Of a stretch of 64,000 nucleotides of DNA, positions 45,317-56,990 are shown one piece after another. Positions within the stretch are counted from its first letter, which is position 1. Every line of letters starts with the position of its first letter. Origin of the DNA: Tubulanus polymorphus. Taxonomy: Eukaryota; Nemertea; Palaeonemertea; Tubulaniformes; Tubulanidae. The notes under the pieces were generated by a model. That model saw only the letters and a program-made list of their open reading frames with translations. It did not search any database and was not told the DNA's origin. The stretch is from NCBI RefSeq assembly GCF_964204645.1, contig NC_134028.1, positions 15,801,263 through 15,865,262 of the forward strand, given 5' to 3'. The translations under genes were made by a program, and so were the position numbers.

Positions 45317-45694
45317 TTATTTCAAAACTGTAACTTTGATAAAATATTTGGTACTTATGTTTGATATAGAAATAACAGAGCTTGGTGATACACGTTTATG
45401 GGGTGTTTTATTTGCCATATTCGTGTGCATAGAGAATTGCATCAATTTGCGAAATATAGCTGAAAATATATCCATGGGGGTACTGGCACTCACCATTTGC
45501 GGGGCTTTCAAAATGGTTTGAATAACCAGTTGCAGACTAAGAACTAACAGTTGCAAAATTTCCTCTGACTCAAGTGATGTAAGCAAGCCATGATGATAGA
45601 TCGAGTAAAGGAACCCTTGCAAATGACAAAGGTGTGATGAACAGAGTGTCCGCCCCAAGAAAATTTCGGTACACATTTTAAAGGCCGAATCCAA
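45317..45694 (-). CDS. Unrecognised 125-codon antisense ORF
   Basis: Contains HHGLLTSLESEEILQLLVL followed by QLVIQTILKAPQM and SAIFRKLMQFSMHTNMANK. The amphipathic-helical look is protein-like, and a good donor (CAAATG|GTGAGT) stands inside the frame on the - strand, so part of it could be an exon. No family recognised. Intronic and antisense to EXOC7. Confidence 0.3.
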   Translation of the reverse strand: MDSAFKMCTEIFLGRTLCSSHLCHLQGFLYSIYHHGLLTSLESEEILQLLVLSLQLVIQTILKAPQMVSASTPMDIFSAIFRKLMQFSMHTNMANKTPHKRVSPSSVISISNISTKYFIKVTVLK

Positions 45695-46291
45695 GAAAAT
45701 GTCTATCGCACTTTTCAGCTCAAATGTGTACTTTTACTTAGTAGCCACTTGAGAATAATAAGCACTTAATGATATCAGCTACTTTTCCAGTAGTATTCTT
45801 TTGAAAAACAGTCAGGCTTAAATAGTCTACCATTCATTTCAGTTAGTTTTCCATTGCAGCTTTTTGATTGAGCCTACTCCTAAAAAGTGACCGTTATAGC
45901 AGTAGTCAACTGCAAAACCACGCATTTATAAACAGTGACTTTTTGATAGTAACTCTTACCGTAGCTGCTACTCTCAAAACACATTGTATCAAAAAGTCTA
46001 TTATTAAATAGTAACCATTTTGAGATCACTTGCCAGATTCCGTGTTATAAATATATAATGAATATGTAAATAAGCAACATATGCAGTGAGAAGTGACAAC
46101 ATAGAAAAAACTCAATGCTGACGCTATATAGTTTGGGGCAAAGTAGCATATCGAGTGACTCAGTTAAGATCTGATGATACTCTTTGAGGATGTTAATGAC
46201 CATGATTGGAGTTAAATTTGATTATTCAATGTTATTAATTTAATGAAAATTTCATAACAATATGATTTTCAAGCATAGGTCTGCATCTATT

Positions 46292-46375
46292 AACCCACTT
46301 GGGATTTAAGTCCCAGGGGCTATTGCATCTACTTTTCATCTGTCACCTGTCCATCTGTAGACGGAATCCAGTAAT
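46292..46375 (+). mobile_element. HINE 5' end fragment, copy H6
   Basis: AACCCACTTGGGATTTAAGT CCCAGGGGCTATTGCATC and CATCTGTAGACGGAATCCAG, the head of the family, truncated after about 85 bp. Confidence 0.75.
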
Positions 46376-46492
46376 TTCTACGTCTCCGATGCAACTAATA
46401 CGAATCAAAAATGGTGTCAGCCTAAAATCAATAAAAAAGTAGCGTGATCCTATACTTACGTACGTAAAACTAAAAACCTTATTCAGTGATCA

Positions 46493-46937
46493 CAGTTCAC
46501 CGTTAGGTGGTGCCACGTAATTATGTGTTCAACTCAGTTAGAATCGATGCTTTGTAATTGGAACAAGACCTAGCCCGGAAGAGGTGCAGCTAAGAGATCA
46601 GAAATCTTGAGGCGCACTGTGTTGCGTCGAAATGAGCGATATGAATCAATTAGATTCTTTGTTTTATTTTAATATATTTTACACTCATACCCATTACAGG
46701 TATTAGAGGGACAACACAAAGTTTACAGATTTTATAACACGGTAGATAATTTACAATTCAATAACACAATAAACTTGTTTAAATTAACAGGGAGGTTGAA
46801 AATACGGTTTCTAGTTGCAGTAGTATTAAGATTGGAGGTTCTAACTTTACACAAGCTAATTGCGAGATCGAGCGATAAATAAAATATTTAAATATTTTTG
46901 AATGTATAATACCTCGGCGCCACCTAACAGAGAACTA
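46493..46937. repeat. Inverted-repeat pair about 25 bp long, about 445 bp apart
   Basis: CAGTTCACCGTTAGGTGGTG at the left pairs with CGCCACCTAACAGAGAACTA at the right. No flanking duplication identified. Possible MITE. Confidence 0.5.
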
Positions 46938-47015
46938 TGGAACCTTCACGTAAATAACCTACGTCGTTACAAACTGCCCACGGCTCAGCGAAATAGATGC
47001 AATGAAAAATAAACA

Positions 47016-47165
47016 CGTCGCAAATATACTACGGTGCGGCAATTACCGTACATCGAAGAAAAGATACACCGTCGCAAATATACTAAGGTGCAGCAGTTAT
47101 CCTGCATCGAAGAAAAGGTACACTGATGCAAATATGCTATGCTGCAGCAATTACACTACGTCAAA
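47016..47165. repeat. 54-bp tandem repeat, about three units
   Basis: Units start at 47016, 47070 and 47124 (CGTCGCAAATATACTA-GGTG, ATCGAAGAAAAG-TACAC). As 54 is a multiple of three, a + frame repeats VANILRC-NY--SKKRYT. Confidence 0.9.
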
Positions 47166-47999
47166 AATACTCATATTAATTGCATGAATCGCGTTCCATA
47201 GTTCACTACAATTACTGGTGTGGTGAGTCACTATGCTGCAGTTGTGTCGCTCTACTATATAACTGTGCTTTTCAACTTAGTTCCAATTTTTACTCATAGA
47301 TGATGTACCTCCAACAGCCTCTAATACTGAATTGATTTGATTTGAATGATGCCGTTGGGTTCGAATCCTGGTTTTGGTTCTTGCATGTGGCTGCGCTGAC
47401 TCATGCAGGTCTCCCTTGTGTGCTGTGTATAGTGTGGTTATATACTATTGTACTCACACATACAAGCATACCACACAATGTGTGTAATCTGCAGTAGGCT
47501 TAAACTCACCTGTGTGGCAGTCTTTGAAAGTCTGGTTTATTTCTGAGATTTATTTACAAAAAATTCTACATTTAATACTGTTAATACTGATTTGATCACG
47601 CTGATATTAATATTTATCACCTTAGAAACCCTATTGTTTATCACTTGAATAAGATATGACAGCTTATGTCATCAATCGGGGAAATAACATAATCAACTTA
47701 CGCATTGACGATATTCACCAGATGTGATACTGAAAAACTGAAGTCAACTTTCATACCTGGCACCACATGAAAAACTCATTTTTAGGCCAACATCTAGACT
47801 TTGATTTTTTTGCATGGAACGGGGAGGGGATTCCTCCAAAATAACTGAACATTTCTCATTATGCTAAAAGGTCATGATTGTAGGTTATACAAATCCATAT
47901 ATGCTTACCTTAGATATCCTAACGTGACAAGCAAGTTCCAACGGTATTTAGCACATTGTAGCCTATTTGTGTTATGATTATGCCTGAAATAATTTGGTA

Positions 48000-48231
48000 T
48001 GTTTTGTATTATTTCAGTTTTCTGAACAATTTTGGACGTGGACCGTAACCAAATGTATATCTTTGGTCTTATTTGACTACAAAATAATTCTTGAAGAAAG
48101 ATAAAATACAATATAAACTTGTGGAACTTTGAAGTCACGAATTAAAAAGATTTTTCAAGCAATGTCCATATTCCAAACAACCTCTAGCTTTCAAGGTAAA
48201 CCACACTTTGCCTATGGGCAATTTATTTAGC
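48000..48231 (+). mobile_element. R3 fragment (right end)
   Basis: TTTTGGACGTGGACCGTAAC to CCTATGGGCAATTTATTT. It abuts a HINE 3' end, into which it probably inserted. Confidence 0.8.
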
Positions 48232-48277
48232 ATTTGAAACCACTTACCAAGTGGGCATGGTGTCCCTGGACCCCTAG
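48232..48277 (+). mobile_element. HINE 3' terminus, copy H7
   Basis: AGCATTTGAAACCACTTACC AAGTGGGCATGGTGTCCCTG, then GACCCCTAG, followed by TT. Only the terminal hairpin end remains. Confidence 0.85.
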
Positions 48278-51038
48278 TTGCTGTTGCTGTTGCCTTTCAG
48301 TGATGTGAAGTTAGAAACTGGAATGATCGGATTGAGCTTCGAACGTAAACCTAATGGAATAGGTAGCCGGAAAGTTTACTGTCTTGGTCGAAATAATAAA
48401 ATCTACTGTATTTGCTCTTCTACAAGGAAAGAAAAATACATCCTGGTAAAATTCGGTTACGTCTAGCTAAAATGTCACTTCAGTCCTATACAGATTAAAA
48501 TTATTTTTTGATACATTTGGTTCTTAATGCGAAAATAATTATGCCTGATAATGGTGATGTCACCAGGTTATATCATAACATCATAACCGAAGCTTCAAGG
48601 ATATGGATATTTTCTCTGGATATTTTATTATTATTAGCACTGTAATAAGATACATCTCCTTACATGGAATTGGAATCCGGTTCCTGAACTTCGCTGAAAA
48701 AGCTGAAACACTGAAACGCTGAAAATAAAACGCTGAAATTTCGAGAATTCTAGAAAAAAGCTGAAATTTCAGGGAATTCCCGAAAAACGCTGAAATCGTG
48801 CTAGGAACCGACGATACACGTTTTGAAAATTTTTCCTGGCCCGCTGTCTGCTGCCGGGTCCTAAACCGTGCTTTAGTCTTTACCGAATTTTTTTGGGTTA
48901 TAGAGATACGCCAACAAGGGGGTTGTCTTCGGCTCCCTTTAACATTTTCAACTGGCATCAGACCACAATTGATAGGTTAGTAGCTTGAACATGCGTATGG
49001 CTGGACCATGGTAGCTAGAGTGAAGAAGAGGTCCCCCATAAATGTTGCTATAATTTCGGCAAATGAGATAGAGGTCTGAGCTCAACCTTTGATCGATTGA
49101 TGGAGGACCTCATTTCCTTGACATGAGCCGGAATCTTCAGTTGAATCAGGAGGAACAATAATTGTTCAGGACACACTGTATAACATGATACTTACTGGCC
49201 AAAAATTAGTTCATCAAAACTGCATCAGTTCCAAAAACTACCATCATGCTTCCCCAAAATGGAAAATAAATAAATAATATTTTACTTACATTTTTCTGTG
49301 CATCATGATATAAATTGTTGTTATTGTTTTATGTGCATGTATGTACCCGTATAAGCTAACAATGACGTTTTCACTTCATTTGAATAAATTCTTAACTACA
49401 GTAATTCTAATTCTCAATTGTTTTTATTATTGTTTGGTAATTCCTTGCAACTTCTCATTTCCACGTTTCATACAAGAAGTAGTTGAATGAAAGTACAGTT
49501 AGGCTGAACCTGACAACCCATATTAAGTGCTAGCATCGAGATTTGATTATTTCGATTTTATTTTCGGTGTCATTGAAATTCGTGAATAAAGGTTCAACTG
49601 TCATTGTACTTAGGATAGCTTTGATTGGGTTTCATATTTCTACATTTTCTACAAGGAGGCCTTAAAGGGTCGTCCCCCGGTAGAGGTCAAAACTTGGTTT
49701 ACATTCTCAAGTTGCTGGAGACTACCATCTGCATTCATACCTCGATTTGTCTGGCCTATGAGAGTCGAACAACATTTCCCCATACACAGGCTTGGCTTTA
49801 GTGTAGATGAAGGCTAGGCACTGCACATTGTGGATTAACTGGAACTCTAAACTCTCAAAATAGAACGAGTCAACAAGAAAGATCCAATAATTGAACGTTT
49901 ATCTAACTATATTAATTAACAGCTTAAGAGATATACATTATACACAAAAGAAATCAGTTCTACATTTTATCCGAATCAAGCGCTAAAGCCACAGATTCGC
50001 TTAGCTTGGGCTTGAATTCTGGTTCCATTGCTTCGTATTCTATTGAAATCCCCTTTGTTACCTCGGAATATCGCTCAGCTTTTAAAGACTACAAATTTGG
50101 TCCCAGGAAAACCAAGTAAAGCGGGGTACTACTGTACATCAGACTGATTGAAATATAATCACTGCTGCTACAAGAAGTCTTTTCTCGGTATCTATATGTC
50201 CATCTTAGCAAATCAACTTGGTCCATGATTCCTCCTTTTATAGATAGTCTAAAGATAAGAATTGTTACAATTTCTTACAGATGCTATGTCATTTCTTTAA
50301 AAAACCTGATGATTTTCTAACCACAGCAAATGAATTATTTATTATTAAGAAAAGTGGTTCTCATAATCATATTTTATATACATTGAAATGTTCAAATAAG
50401 ATTTTTTTCGTCTTGTAGAAGTAAACCACATTCTTGGAATATTCAGCATAGTGTTTAAAGTTGGCTTGTGCGGTTGTGATAGGGTATTGATACTCTATAC
50501 ATACTGTTTATGCATGTCTTTATAACCAAAAATTAGGTAGAGACTAAAGCAAAGGTTCAGGACTCGGCAGCGGTCCCGGCCCGGAAAAAATTCAAGACGT
50601 GTATTGTCGGTTCTGTTTCACGCGGGTCAAAGACAAATCCTCAGATGTGGAGTAAACGTCCAAGCTAACAAGAAACTGCCAACAACGGCTATAAAACAGC
50701 GCGACACTTTAATAGTTCCAAGAACGGCCTAGGTCTGACTTACTAATACAAGCCCGGCAGTGGTATATATATGAGCAGGCATTAAGGAGGCACAAACAAG
50801 CTGGATTAAACCAGTGAACCACTGCTGGAAATGCAAGTCAGCCAGGCAGTACAATACAACTCTTACAATATAATACCAGGTAACACGCCCCTTACAAAAG
50901 TTGAGTTGTGGGGAACTCAAATAATCAAAGTTTTAACAGAATTAGCAAATTGTAAATTCATACAGCTTTTCACAATATTAACGGTCTATTACAAAAATAA
51001 CTTCAACACTTCTCGAGACTATACATCGAGTTAACTAG

Positions 51039-51881
51039 TTACACCCGCGACAATGTATCAGCTATCACATTCTTAGATCCGCGAATGTGATGGATATCCA
51101 AGTTATATTCCTGTAGGTACAGACTCCAACGCATCAATCTCCTGTTTTTATTTTTCATCCTGCTTAAAAATACTAAAGGATCATGATCAGTAAATACGAC
51201 TACAGGAAATCTCCCGGTACTCACATAAATCTCGAAATGGTCAACAGCCAGTACCAGCGCGAAACACTCCTTTTCAATAGTAGAATAAATCTTTTGTGCA
51301 GAGTTGAACTTCTTTGAAAAGAAACAGACGGGATGTTCAACCCCATCCTTATCACTCTGAGCAAGAACAGCACCAGCCCCGCTGTCGCTAGCATCAATAC
51401 TTAGCCGAAATTGACTATTAAAATCAGGTGCTCGCAATACAGGACTAGCTGCCAACATGGACTTGACAGATTCAAACGCATCACTACACTGCTGTGTCCA
51501 TTCAAATTTCACCTCTTTTTTTAACAAATCAGTTAAAACAGCAGTAATTTGAGCTAGATTTCTACAGAATTTTCGATAAAAACCAGCCATACCCAAGAAA
51601 CGCATTAATGATCGTTTATCAGGTGGCTGAGGAAAATCAAGTATAGCCTTGACTCTGGCATCAAGGGGAGCAACGATTCCTTGGCCGACCATGTGACCCA
51701 AATATTTCACTGTGCTATGACCAAAATTAGGCTTGGGCAAATTAACTGTTAGATTTGCCTCAGTAAGCGCTACAAATAAAGCACGAATTTGGGTCAGATG
51801 ATCATCCCAGGCATCCGCCTCCAAAATGATATCGTCTAAATACACATACGTAGACTCTAAATCTTCAGTGACCCTATTCAT
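51039..51881 (-). pseudogene. Gypsy RT (palm onward) and RNase H
   Basis: 280 codons. YLDDIIL is the catalytic box (residues 14-20), then KYLGHMVGQGI, FLGMAGFYRKFCRN, the RNase H start LSIDASDSGAGAVL, FFSKKFNSAQ, YSTIEKECFALV, FTDHDPLVFL and HHIRGSKNVIADTLSRV. Ends at the RNase H C-terminus, where integrase should begin. Upstream it is out of frame with the next ORF because of a frameshift near 51890. Confidence 0.95.
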
Positions 51882-52000
51882 TAGCCTCTGAAACGTAGCA
51901 GCGAGTTCTTCATGCCAAAGGGCATAACTTTACACTGCAACAACTCATTTGGAGTAACAAAGGCCGAAATCCTTTTTGCACGATCAGTGAGCGGAACCTG

Positions 52001-52516
52001 TCAGTAACCTTTTGTCAAATCAAATGTTGACACAAATATTGCGTTGCCAATTCTATCAATTAAATCATCGATCCGTGGCATTGGAAATGAATCGGTTTTA
52101 GTGACAGCATTTACCTTACGATAATCCGTTACAAATCGCCAAAAAAAATCCAACTGCCTCAAACGCATCTGCTGCTCGTTCTCCAGTTGACACATATGCA
52201 ATTGATGAGTCCGTTCCTTCTCTCGTTCCACCGCCTCGAATTCCATTTCCAACCTGCGCTGCTCCAGTTGACCACCAACATCCGCGACTGGTAACCTTAA
52301 AGACTCAGATTTTAACATACCCTTAACCACAAGAGCATTAGCAATTAAGGTTTGAAGCTCAGCCTTCCTCATAGAGGTTTTCGTGGTAAGTCCATAATGT
52401 CCTGCAACACTGAACAGATCTGCTTTCAACATTCTATACAATCCCTCCGCTGACGGGGATAAAACGAACTGTTCAGCCCGTTCAGACATTGTCACTAATT
52501 TTGAAACATACAACAC
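52001..52516 (-). pseudogene. Gag N-terminus fused to RT N-terminus by deletion
   Basis: Starts MSERAEQFVLSPSAEGLYRM (52489) with a SAP-like gag N-terminal region, then a charged coiled coil (EFEAVEREKERTHQLH). At about residue 126 it passes abruptly into RT: FVTDYRKVNAVTKTDSFPMP, then FVSTFDLTKGY. The next codon is TGA where Trp is usual (KGY-W-Q). So this is a deletion junction plus a nonsense change. Confidence 0.88.
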
Positions 52517-53109
52517 TGTTCAAACTATAAAGTTTTAAAATTTCCAAATGTTAGTTCAGAAAGAACATAACAAAAAGCAAAAAGCATACACCGACAGAAC
52601 GCGAAAATTCTAAATACTGACGGGGCCGGAAAAGGTAGAAAAACGATTACAGTACCTTTTCACGACTCCGGAGCCAGACCACTATTCGCCAGGTCAAAGA
52701 CAAATCCTCAGATGTGGAGTAAACGTCCAAGCTAACAAGAAACTGCCAACAACGGCTATAAAACAGCACGACACTTCAATAGTTCCAAGAACGGCCTAGG
52801 TCGGACTGACTGATACAAGCCCGGCAGTGGTATATATATGAGCAGGCATTAAGGAGGCACAAACTGTGACAGCTGGATTAAACCAGTGAACTACTGCTGG
52901 AAATGCAAGTCAGCCAGGCAGTACAATACAACTCTTACAATATAATACCAGGTAACAGTTCCTAGGACGATTTCAGCGTTCTTCGGGAATTCCCTGAAAT
53001 TTCAGCGTTTTTCGGAAATTCCCTGAAATTTCAGCTTTTTCTTTTCGGCATTTCAGCGTTTCAGTGTTTCAACTTTTTCAGCGAAGTTCAGGAACTGATC
53101 GGAATCACC

Positions 53110-53810
53110 CAAGTCTTTGTTCTTGTCACTAGGGTAGTTAGATATTGAATAATATACGATTTGCCTATTTATAATGGTACCTATGCATATTTTGTAACCA
53201 CAATGAATTGCAAAATTGTGGCTCATGACATATTTTATGAATGTGGTGAGTTTTAAGGTCAGTGTTTTTTGTATATGGTCACCATAGGGTGTTGAATAGC
53301 TGCATAACCTAGTATTTTCATATTGTATCGGTACCTGGGCATATTTTGTAATCAAAATCAATTGCAAAATTGTTATAGCTTATGACAGGTTCTCTGATTG
53401 TGGTGAGTGTCAAGGTCATTGGTTTTTGTGGAGTGTTGAATAGCTGAATAATTTAGTATCTATATATTTCATTTGTATTTTTAAATTGCATGGGTAGCTA
53501 GGCATATTTTGTAACCACAATTGCAAATTTTTTAACTCTTGACATGTTCTATGATTTTTGTATATGGTCAGGGGCATTGAATAGTGGTATAACTTAGCAT
53601 TCCATATTATGATCATACGTAGGCATATTTTGCTACCACGATCAACTGCAAAGTCATGAAAAATTCTATGATAGTGGTGAGTTTCATGATCATTGGTTTC
53701 TGTGTTTGTTCTCCAGGAGATGTTGATTATTGAAATCGTCAAATTATAGAGTGCCATTTTGAAACCATAATCAAGTTGTTGTGGTGTCCCTGCACCCCAT
53801 ATTTATATTT
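53110..53810 (+). mobile_element. HINE copy H8, eroded
   Basis: Five degenerate core units (CATATTTTGTAACCACAATG, GTGGTGAGTGTCAAGGTCAT). A decayed 3' end GAAACCATAATCAAGTTGT...GTGTCCCTGCACCCC. The hairpin no longer pairs. Confidence 0.72.
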
Positions 53811-53859
53811 GTGAGTTTCAAGATTCTTTGTTCAAAAAAATGTCATAACCATAGTCAGT

Positions 53860-54660
53860 TGTGTAACAGGGTTACTAATAAAGGTGGCCTCAACGACCAG
53901 ACTTTCTGCAAAAAAAACAGCAACAATATCCTCTCCGTTGACTGTTCACAATCCTGGACAGCAACATAAAATTTAGTTAACAAAACACACCTGAACCAGC
54001 TGATCATGTAATTAATTATAACCTGACTTTCACAATGACCAGGCAAAACTGATCTGCTATTAACACTGACATTAATGATCTATTCATTCAAAATTAATCA
54101 ATATTTAATTTCTGCAGACTAGATATAACACTGAATTTGATATTATTATCTGTTTTATTACTTATATAAACTTAAACATAGATCACACAGACAACAATGA
54201 TAACAACAATTCATACAATCAGACAATGTCTCCACCTACCAGCATGATCCAGCATAAACCGGGAGTTTCAGATCAAATAGAAAAAATGCATATGATTCAA
54301 TAAAAATGATTCCCAAAATTATCCCAGGAACCTACAGATCACATGCACCACAAAATCACATATTCAGATAAATTCAAGGAGATCATGATCTTACCTGAAT
54401 ATTTAGTAAACAAAACGAGAACCATATGATCATTTATTTTGTTATAACCTGACTCCCACAATGACCAGGCAAAACTGATCTGGTCAGCTGATATCAGGTG
54501 TTCCTGAGAGGGCAGCACAATATATGTATATGTATATAAATTTATTCGCAAACATACGTCTATAATGAAGTGCGGGTGCAAGGGTGCAGAGATACAGCAA
54601 ACGACATCCGATAGATCCAAAGAATATTTGATACATCTTGTGGTATATAATCTATGAACT
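53860..54660. other. Intron with a short repeated phrase
   Basis: ATAACCTGACTTTCACAATG ACCAGGCAAAACTGATCTG occurs at 54018 and again, slightly changed, at 54442. Otherwise nothing recognised. Confidence 0.5.
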
Positions 54661-54739
54661 CAGGCCATAGGCGCACAGCGGCCGCTCTCCAGAATGTCAC
54701 AATATATATAAAGTTAAAGCTTAGGTCAAAGCTTAAACA

Positions 54740-55530
54740 GATGTTCTATTATTTCTTGCAATTCAGTTGTGGTTGTAGAATTTTTGAATAATTGCGCATA
54801 CGCGTGAAGTCAGCATTAGCCGCAGCTTTACTTTTTAGCTCTTCTGGAGAGTGGTCCATGTACACTTGTACATACAGATCGCTTCTATAAGTCTTAAAAT
54901 AGTGAGAACAAAAAGTAATATTGTTCTAACAATGTGAGCCACTGCCTTCCAGGGCTAGATTACAACAGAATCCAACAATAAAATTATCCGATTTGTTGAT
55001 TCCAGTAAAAAACTTGATGAATCTTTTATAAAGTATTAACTCAATAGGTTGATCATCGATAATTAAGTACAGCAGATTGGTATGTGTGCGGTAGGGTAAG
55101 TTTAGAACTTTCCTTAAGGCTTTCCTCCAAGCTGTGAACATTTTTCTTGGATTGGTTTTTAGTAAAATCCCACAGAGTACATCCATACAAACATGAGCAA
55201 AAATACTATAACAATCTAAATCGAACAAAAGGGTCAACATATCTAAATAGAGACGTAAGTGAATTGACTCCTCTATTAAAATCTAGAACACAGTTATGTA
55301 TGCGAAGTGCGTCAGGGACTAATTATTTTACCAAGATGTTTGCTTGAGGTGGACTCCTTTATGACTATGCCCTGGAAACAAACTCTGCTCAATAACTGAA
55401 TGGTACAGGAATAAAATAAAAAGATAGTCTTGGTAACATTAAACAAAATGTCAATCTCCAAAGAGAATTGAATACAAATGTCCATCTGTATATAAAGTGA
55501 ATATTTGCTGGGTGTAAATAACATATCCGC
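54740..55530 (-). pseudogene. LINE reverse transcriptase, C-terminal half
   Basis: On the - strand: EIDILFNVTKTIFLFY and STSSKHLGKIIS (the fnxxKt...yLG block), then VDPFVRFRLL-like and CMDVLCGILL, FTAWRKALRKVLNLPYRTHT, LIIDDQPIELILYKRFIKFF and GSGSHC. The WRKalRrvw-LPyrTH...iE..L..Ri.kF pattern is typical of non-LTR RT C-termini. Several frame breaks. Family not assigned. Confidence 0.82.
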
Positions 55531-55789
55531 GTACCCGAGGGCTCCGCAGAGGAAATTCCCAAGGAAACATCCAACACCTGAGTTTTTGGCGAACCGTAGG
55601 TTTGCCTATGCAAACGGTCTGGTGAAGCAGTTTTCATTGAAAATGAATAGAGTACTGGTGTGTCAACAAGACACAAACATTGGCTGTTAAACCAATAGTG
55701 TTGATTTTTGGTGTCATGGTTTGGCTTAATGAGTTTTCTTGCTTCTATTTATCTGAGTTGACCTTGTTACCTGAGCTACATTGAATGTG

Positions 55790-55925
55790 ACTGGCTGTTT
55801 GTTGGATATACGGGAAATTCCCGGATCTTCTGATGTAATTGGGAAAGCCCATTGAGAAAACCCAATGTGGAACCCAAAACGAAATGGCGAGCATTTCATT
55901 CGGCTAGGTATCGTACGTTCGCTTA
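55790..55925 (+). repeat. R3 left-part fragment
   Basis: TGACTGGCTGTTTGTTGGAT ATACGGGAAATTCC and GGGAAAGCCCATT are shared with R3 at 17150 and 61375. Confidence 0.6.
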
Positions 55926-56290
55926 AAATTGTTCGGTGTTACGAATATGACCGAGTAGGCTATTTGATTCAGTATCCAAACTAGCAAGTATGGCAGTACC
56001 AATGGAGTTTTGAAACCAAACTTGAAAACAGGTAGTGAAAACCTTTATTTCTGATACCAGAGTTAGCAATTCACTTTCTAGTTCTGAAATCACTGGCATG
56101 TTTCATAGAATGAATTCAAGTTCATTAGTCATATTGGCTCAATACTGATGTATCATTAATAACATGCTTTCCACTGGTTGATATCATTTGACCATTTGTA
56201 TTTCAGTGTTTCTATTAAATCGAGATCAACTATGCCTTCCAATTTTAAGCCGTCTGAATGATTCACCATTAGCATTTGAATTTTTTACAG

Positions 56291-56395
56291 AGTGAATGGT
56301 GTTTATTGTGCTGCATTATACCTCAAACTCAAAGAATGCGATGTTTTGACCTTCTTGTACAACAGGGTCTTGACCTTTTAGTAGCAGAGGGCGAC
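56291..56395 (+). CDS. EXOC7: EXOC7 exon F
   Basis: Acceptor GAATTTTTTACAG, donor CGAC|GTAAGT. Codes SEWCLLCCIIPQTQRMRCFD LLVQQGLDLLVAEGD in two consecutive parts, aligned residue for residue with SEYQLLADIIPEHHQKKTFD and SLIQDALDGLMLEGE of vertebrate EXOC7. 105 bp, codon-boundary at both sides, so skipping would keep the frame. Confidence 0.95.
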
Positions 56396-56823
56396 GTAAG
56401 TTGTTTTCGGTTTACCATTGCAGCTCATTGGCACTAGCCAGGCAGCTTGCCAACTATGTATTAAGTTAGCCAACAAAACTGAGCTGAGAGCACCTTCTCG
56501 TGTCTTATGCTTGAAAGGAGAACTGATACCTTAATTCTCTTATCAAAAACTAACAGTTACTACAGAATTTAGCCATGTCTTTGAGCTTTGTTTTGTGAAT
56601 AGAACATATGGCTTGCTAAACGTTTGTCATTTTTCATTGAAATCTGTACTGGTGTTACTTAGAGAAGGGATCTTAAAGAAATCAGATCGATTTTTTATCA
56701 GTCAATTGTCACGCAATTGACTGTAATCTTAGTATCATAAAGTATCAATTGTTACCACTCTCAAAAGATTCATCTCACATAGAATTGGGGTTACCCAGTT
56801 TATGGTTTACCTTCTTTGCTCTG

Positions 56824-56990
56824 TTTTGGGCGGCGAAATTCTTAGCTTTGGCATATGAAATCGCAATGACCTTGGTTGGGGTCGTCTAGTGGCAGCATGT
56901 AGATGCTCATATCATAAAACCTGACTTGTATTTTATATTATTCAAAGGACAATAAAGATATATTGAATTGACTTGAAAATTATTGATGCA
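56824..56990 (+). repeat. LINE-like 3' end with AATAAAGATAT-TTGAATTG tail
   Basis: GGCGGCGAAATTCTTAGCTT also occurs at 61300 at the start of R3. It then runs into CAAAGGACAATAAAGATATA and TTGAATTGAC, a LINE-type 3' tail. Confidence 0.5.

Larger units (their letters stand above)
50614..52957 (-). mobile_element. Gypsy deletion derivative with two LTRs and GTTC duplication
   Basis: LTRs 50614-50885 and 52692-52957 share GTCAAAGACAAATCCTCAGA...ACAATATAATACCAGGTAACA and differ at a handful of sites plus a 9-bp indel. GTTC flanks both sides (50610-50613, 52958-52961). On the - strand a primer site TGGCGAATAGTGGTC follows the 5' LTR and the purine tract AAGGGGCG precedes the 3' LTR. Pol is reduced to RT-RNase H. 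Integrase, protease and most of Gag are deleted. Confidence 0.92.
48679..53097. mobile_element. Long-inverted-repeat element with GCTGAAA-rich ends
   Basis: The left arm 48679-48912 pairs with a right arm that is split: 52958-53097 (outer) and about 50525-50613 (inner), separated by a Gypsy insertion. Shared phrases are TTCCTGAACTTCGCTGAAAA, TTTCAGGGAATT, CTAGGAAC, CCGACGATACACG / CCGACAATACACG, GTCCT-AACC and GCTTTAGTCT. Arm length is about 230 bp. Each outer half carries six or so GCTGAAA heptamers. The 1.6-kb interior (48913-50524) has no recognised transposase. No clear target duplication. Confidence 0.82.

Noticed and set aside
45124-45333. Next EXOC7 exon candidate between exons E and F
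   Set aside because: Exon E joins exon F directly in phase and the protein alignment is continuous, leaving no room for an exon here.
47340-47410. tRNA candidate because of GGTTCGAATCC
   Set aside because: Only a B-box-like phrase; no A box, acceptor stem or anticodon arm can be drawn.
51039-52516. Possible endogenous retrovirus
   Set aside because: No envelope gene, and the RT is plainly of the Gypsy retrotransposon type with integrase deleted.
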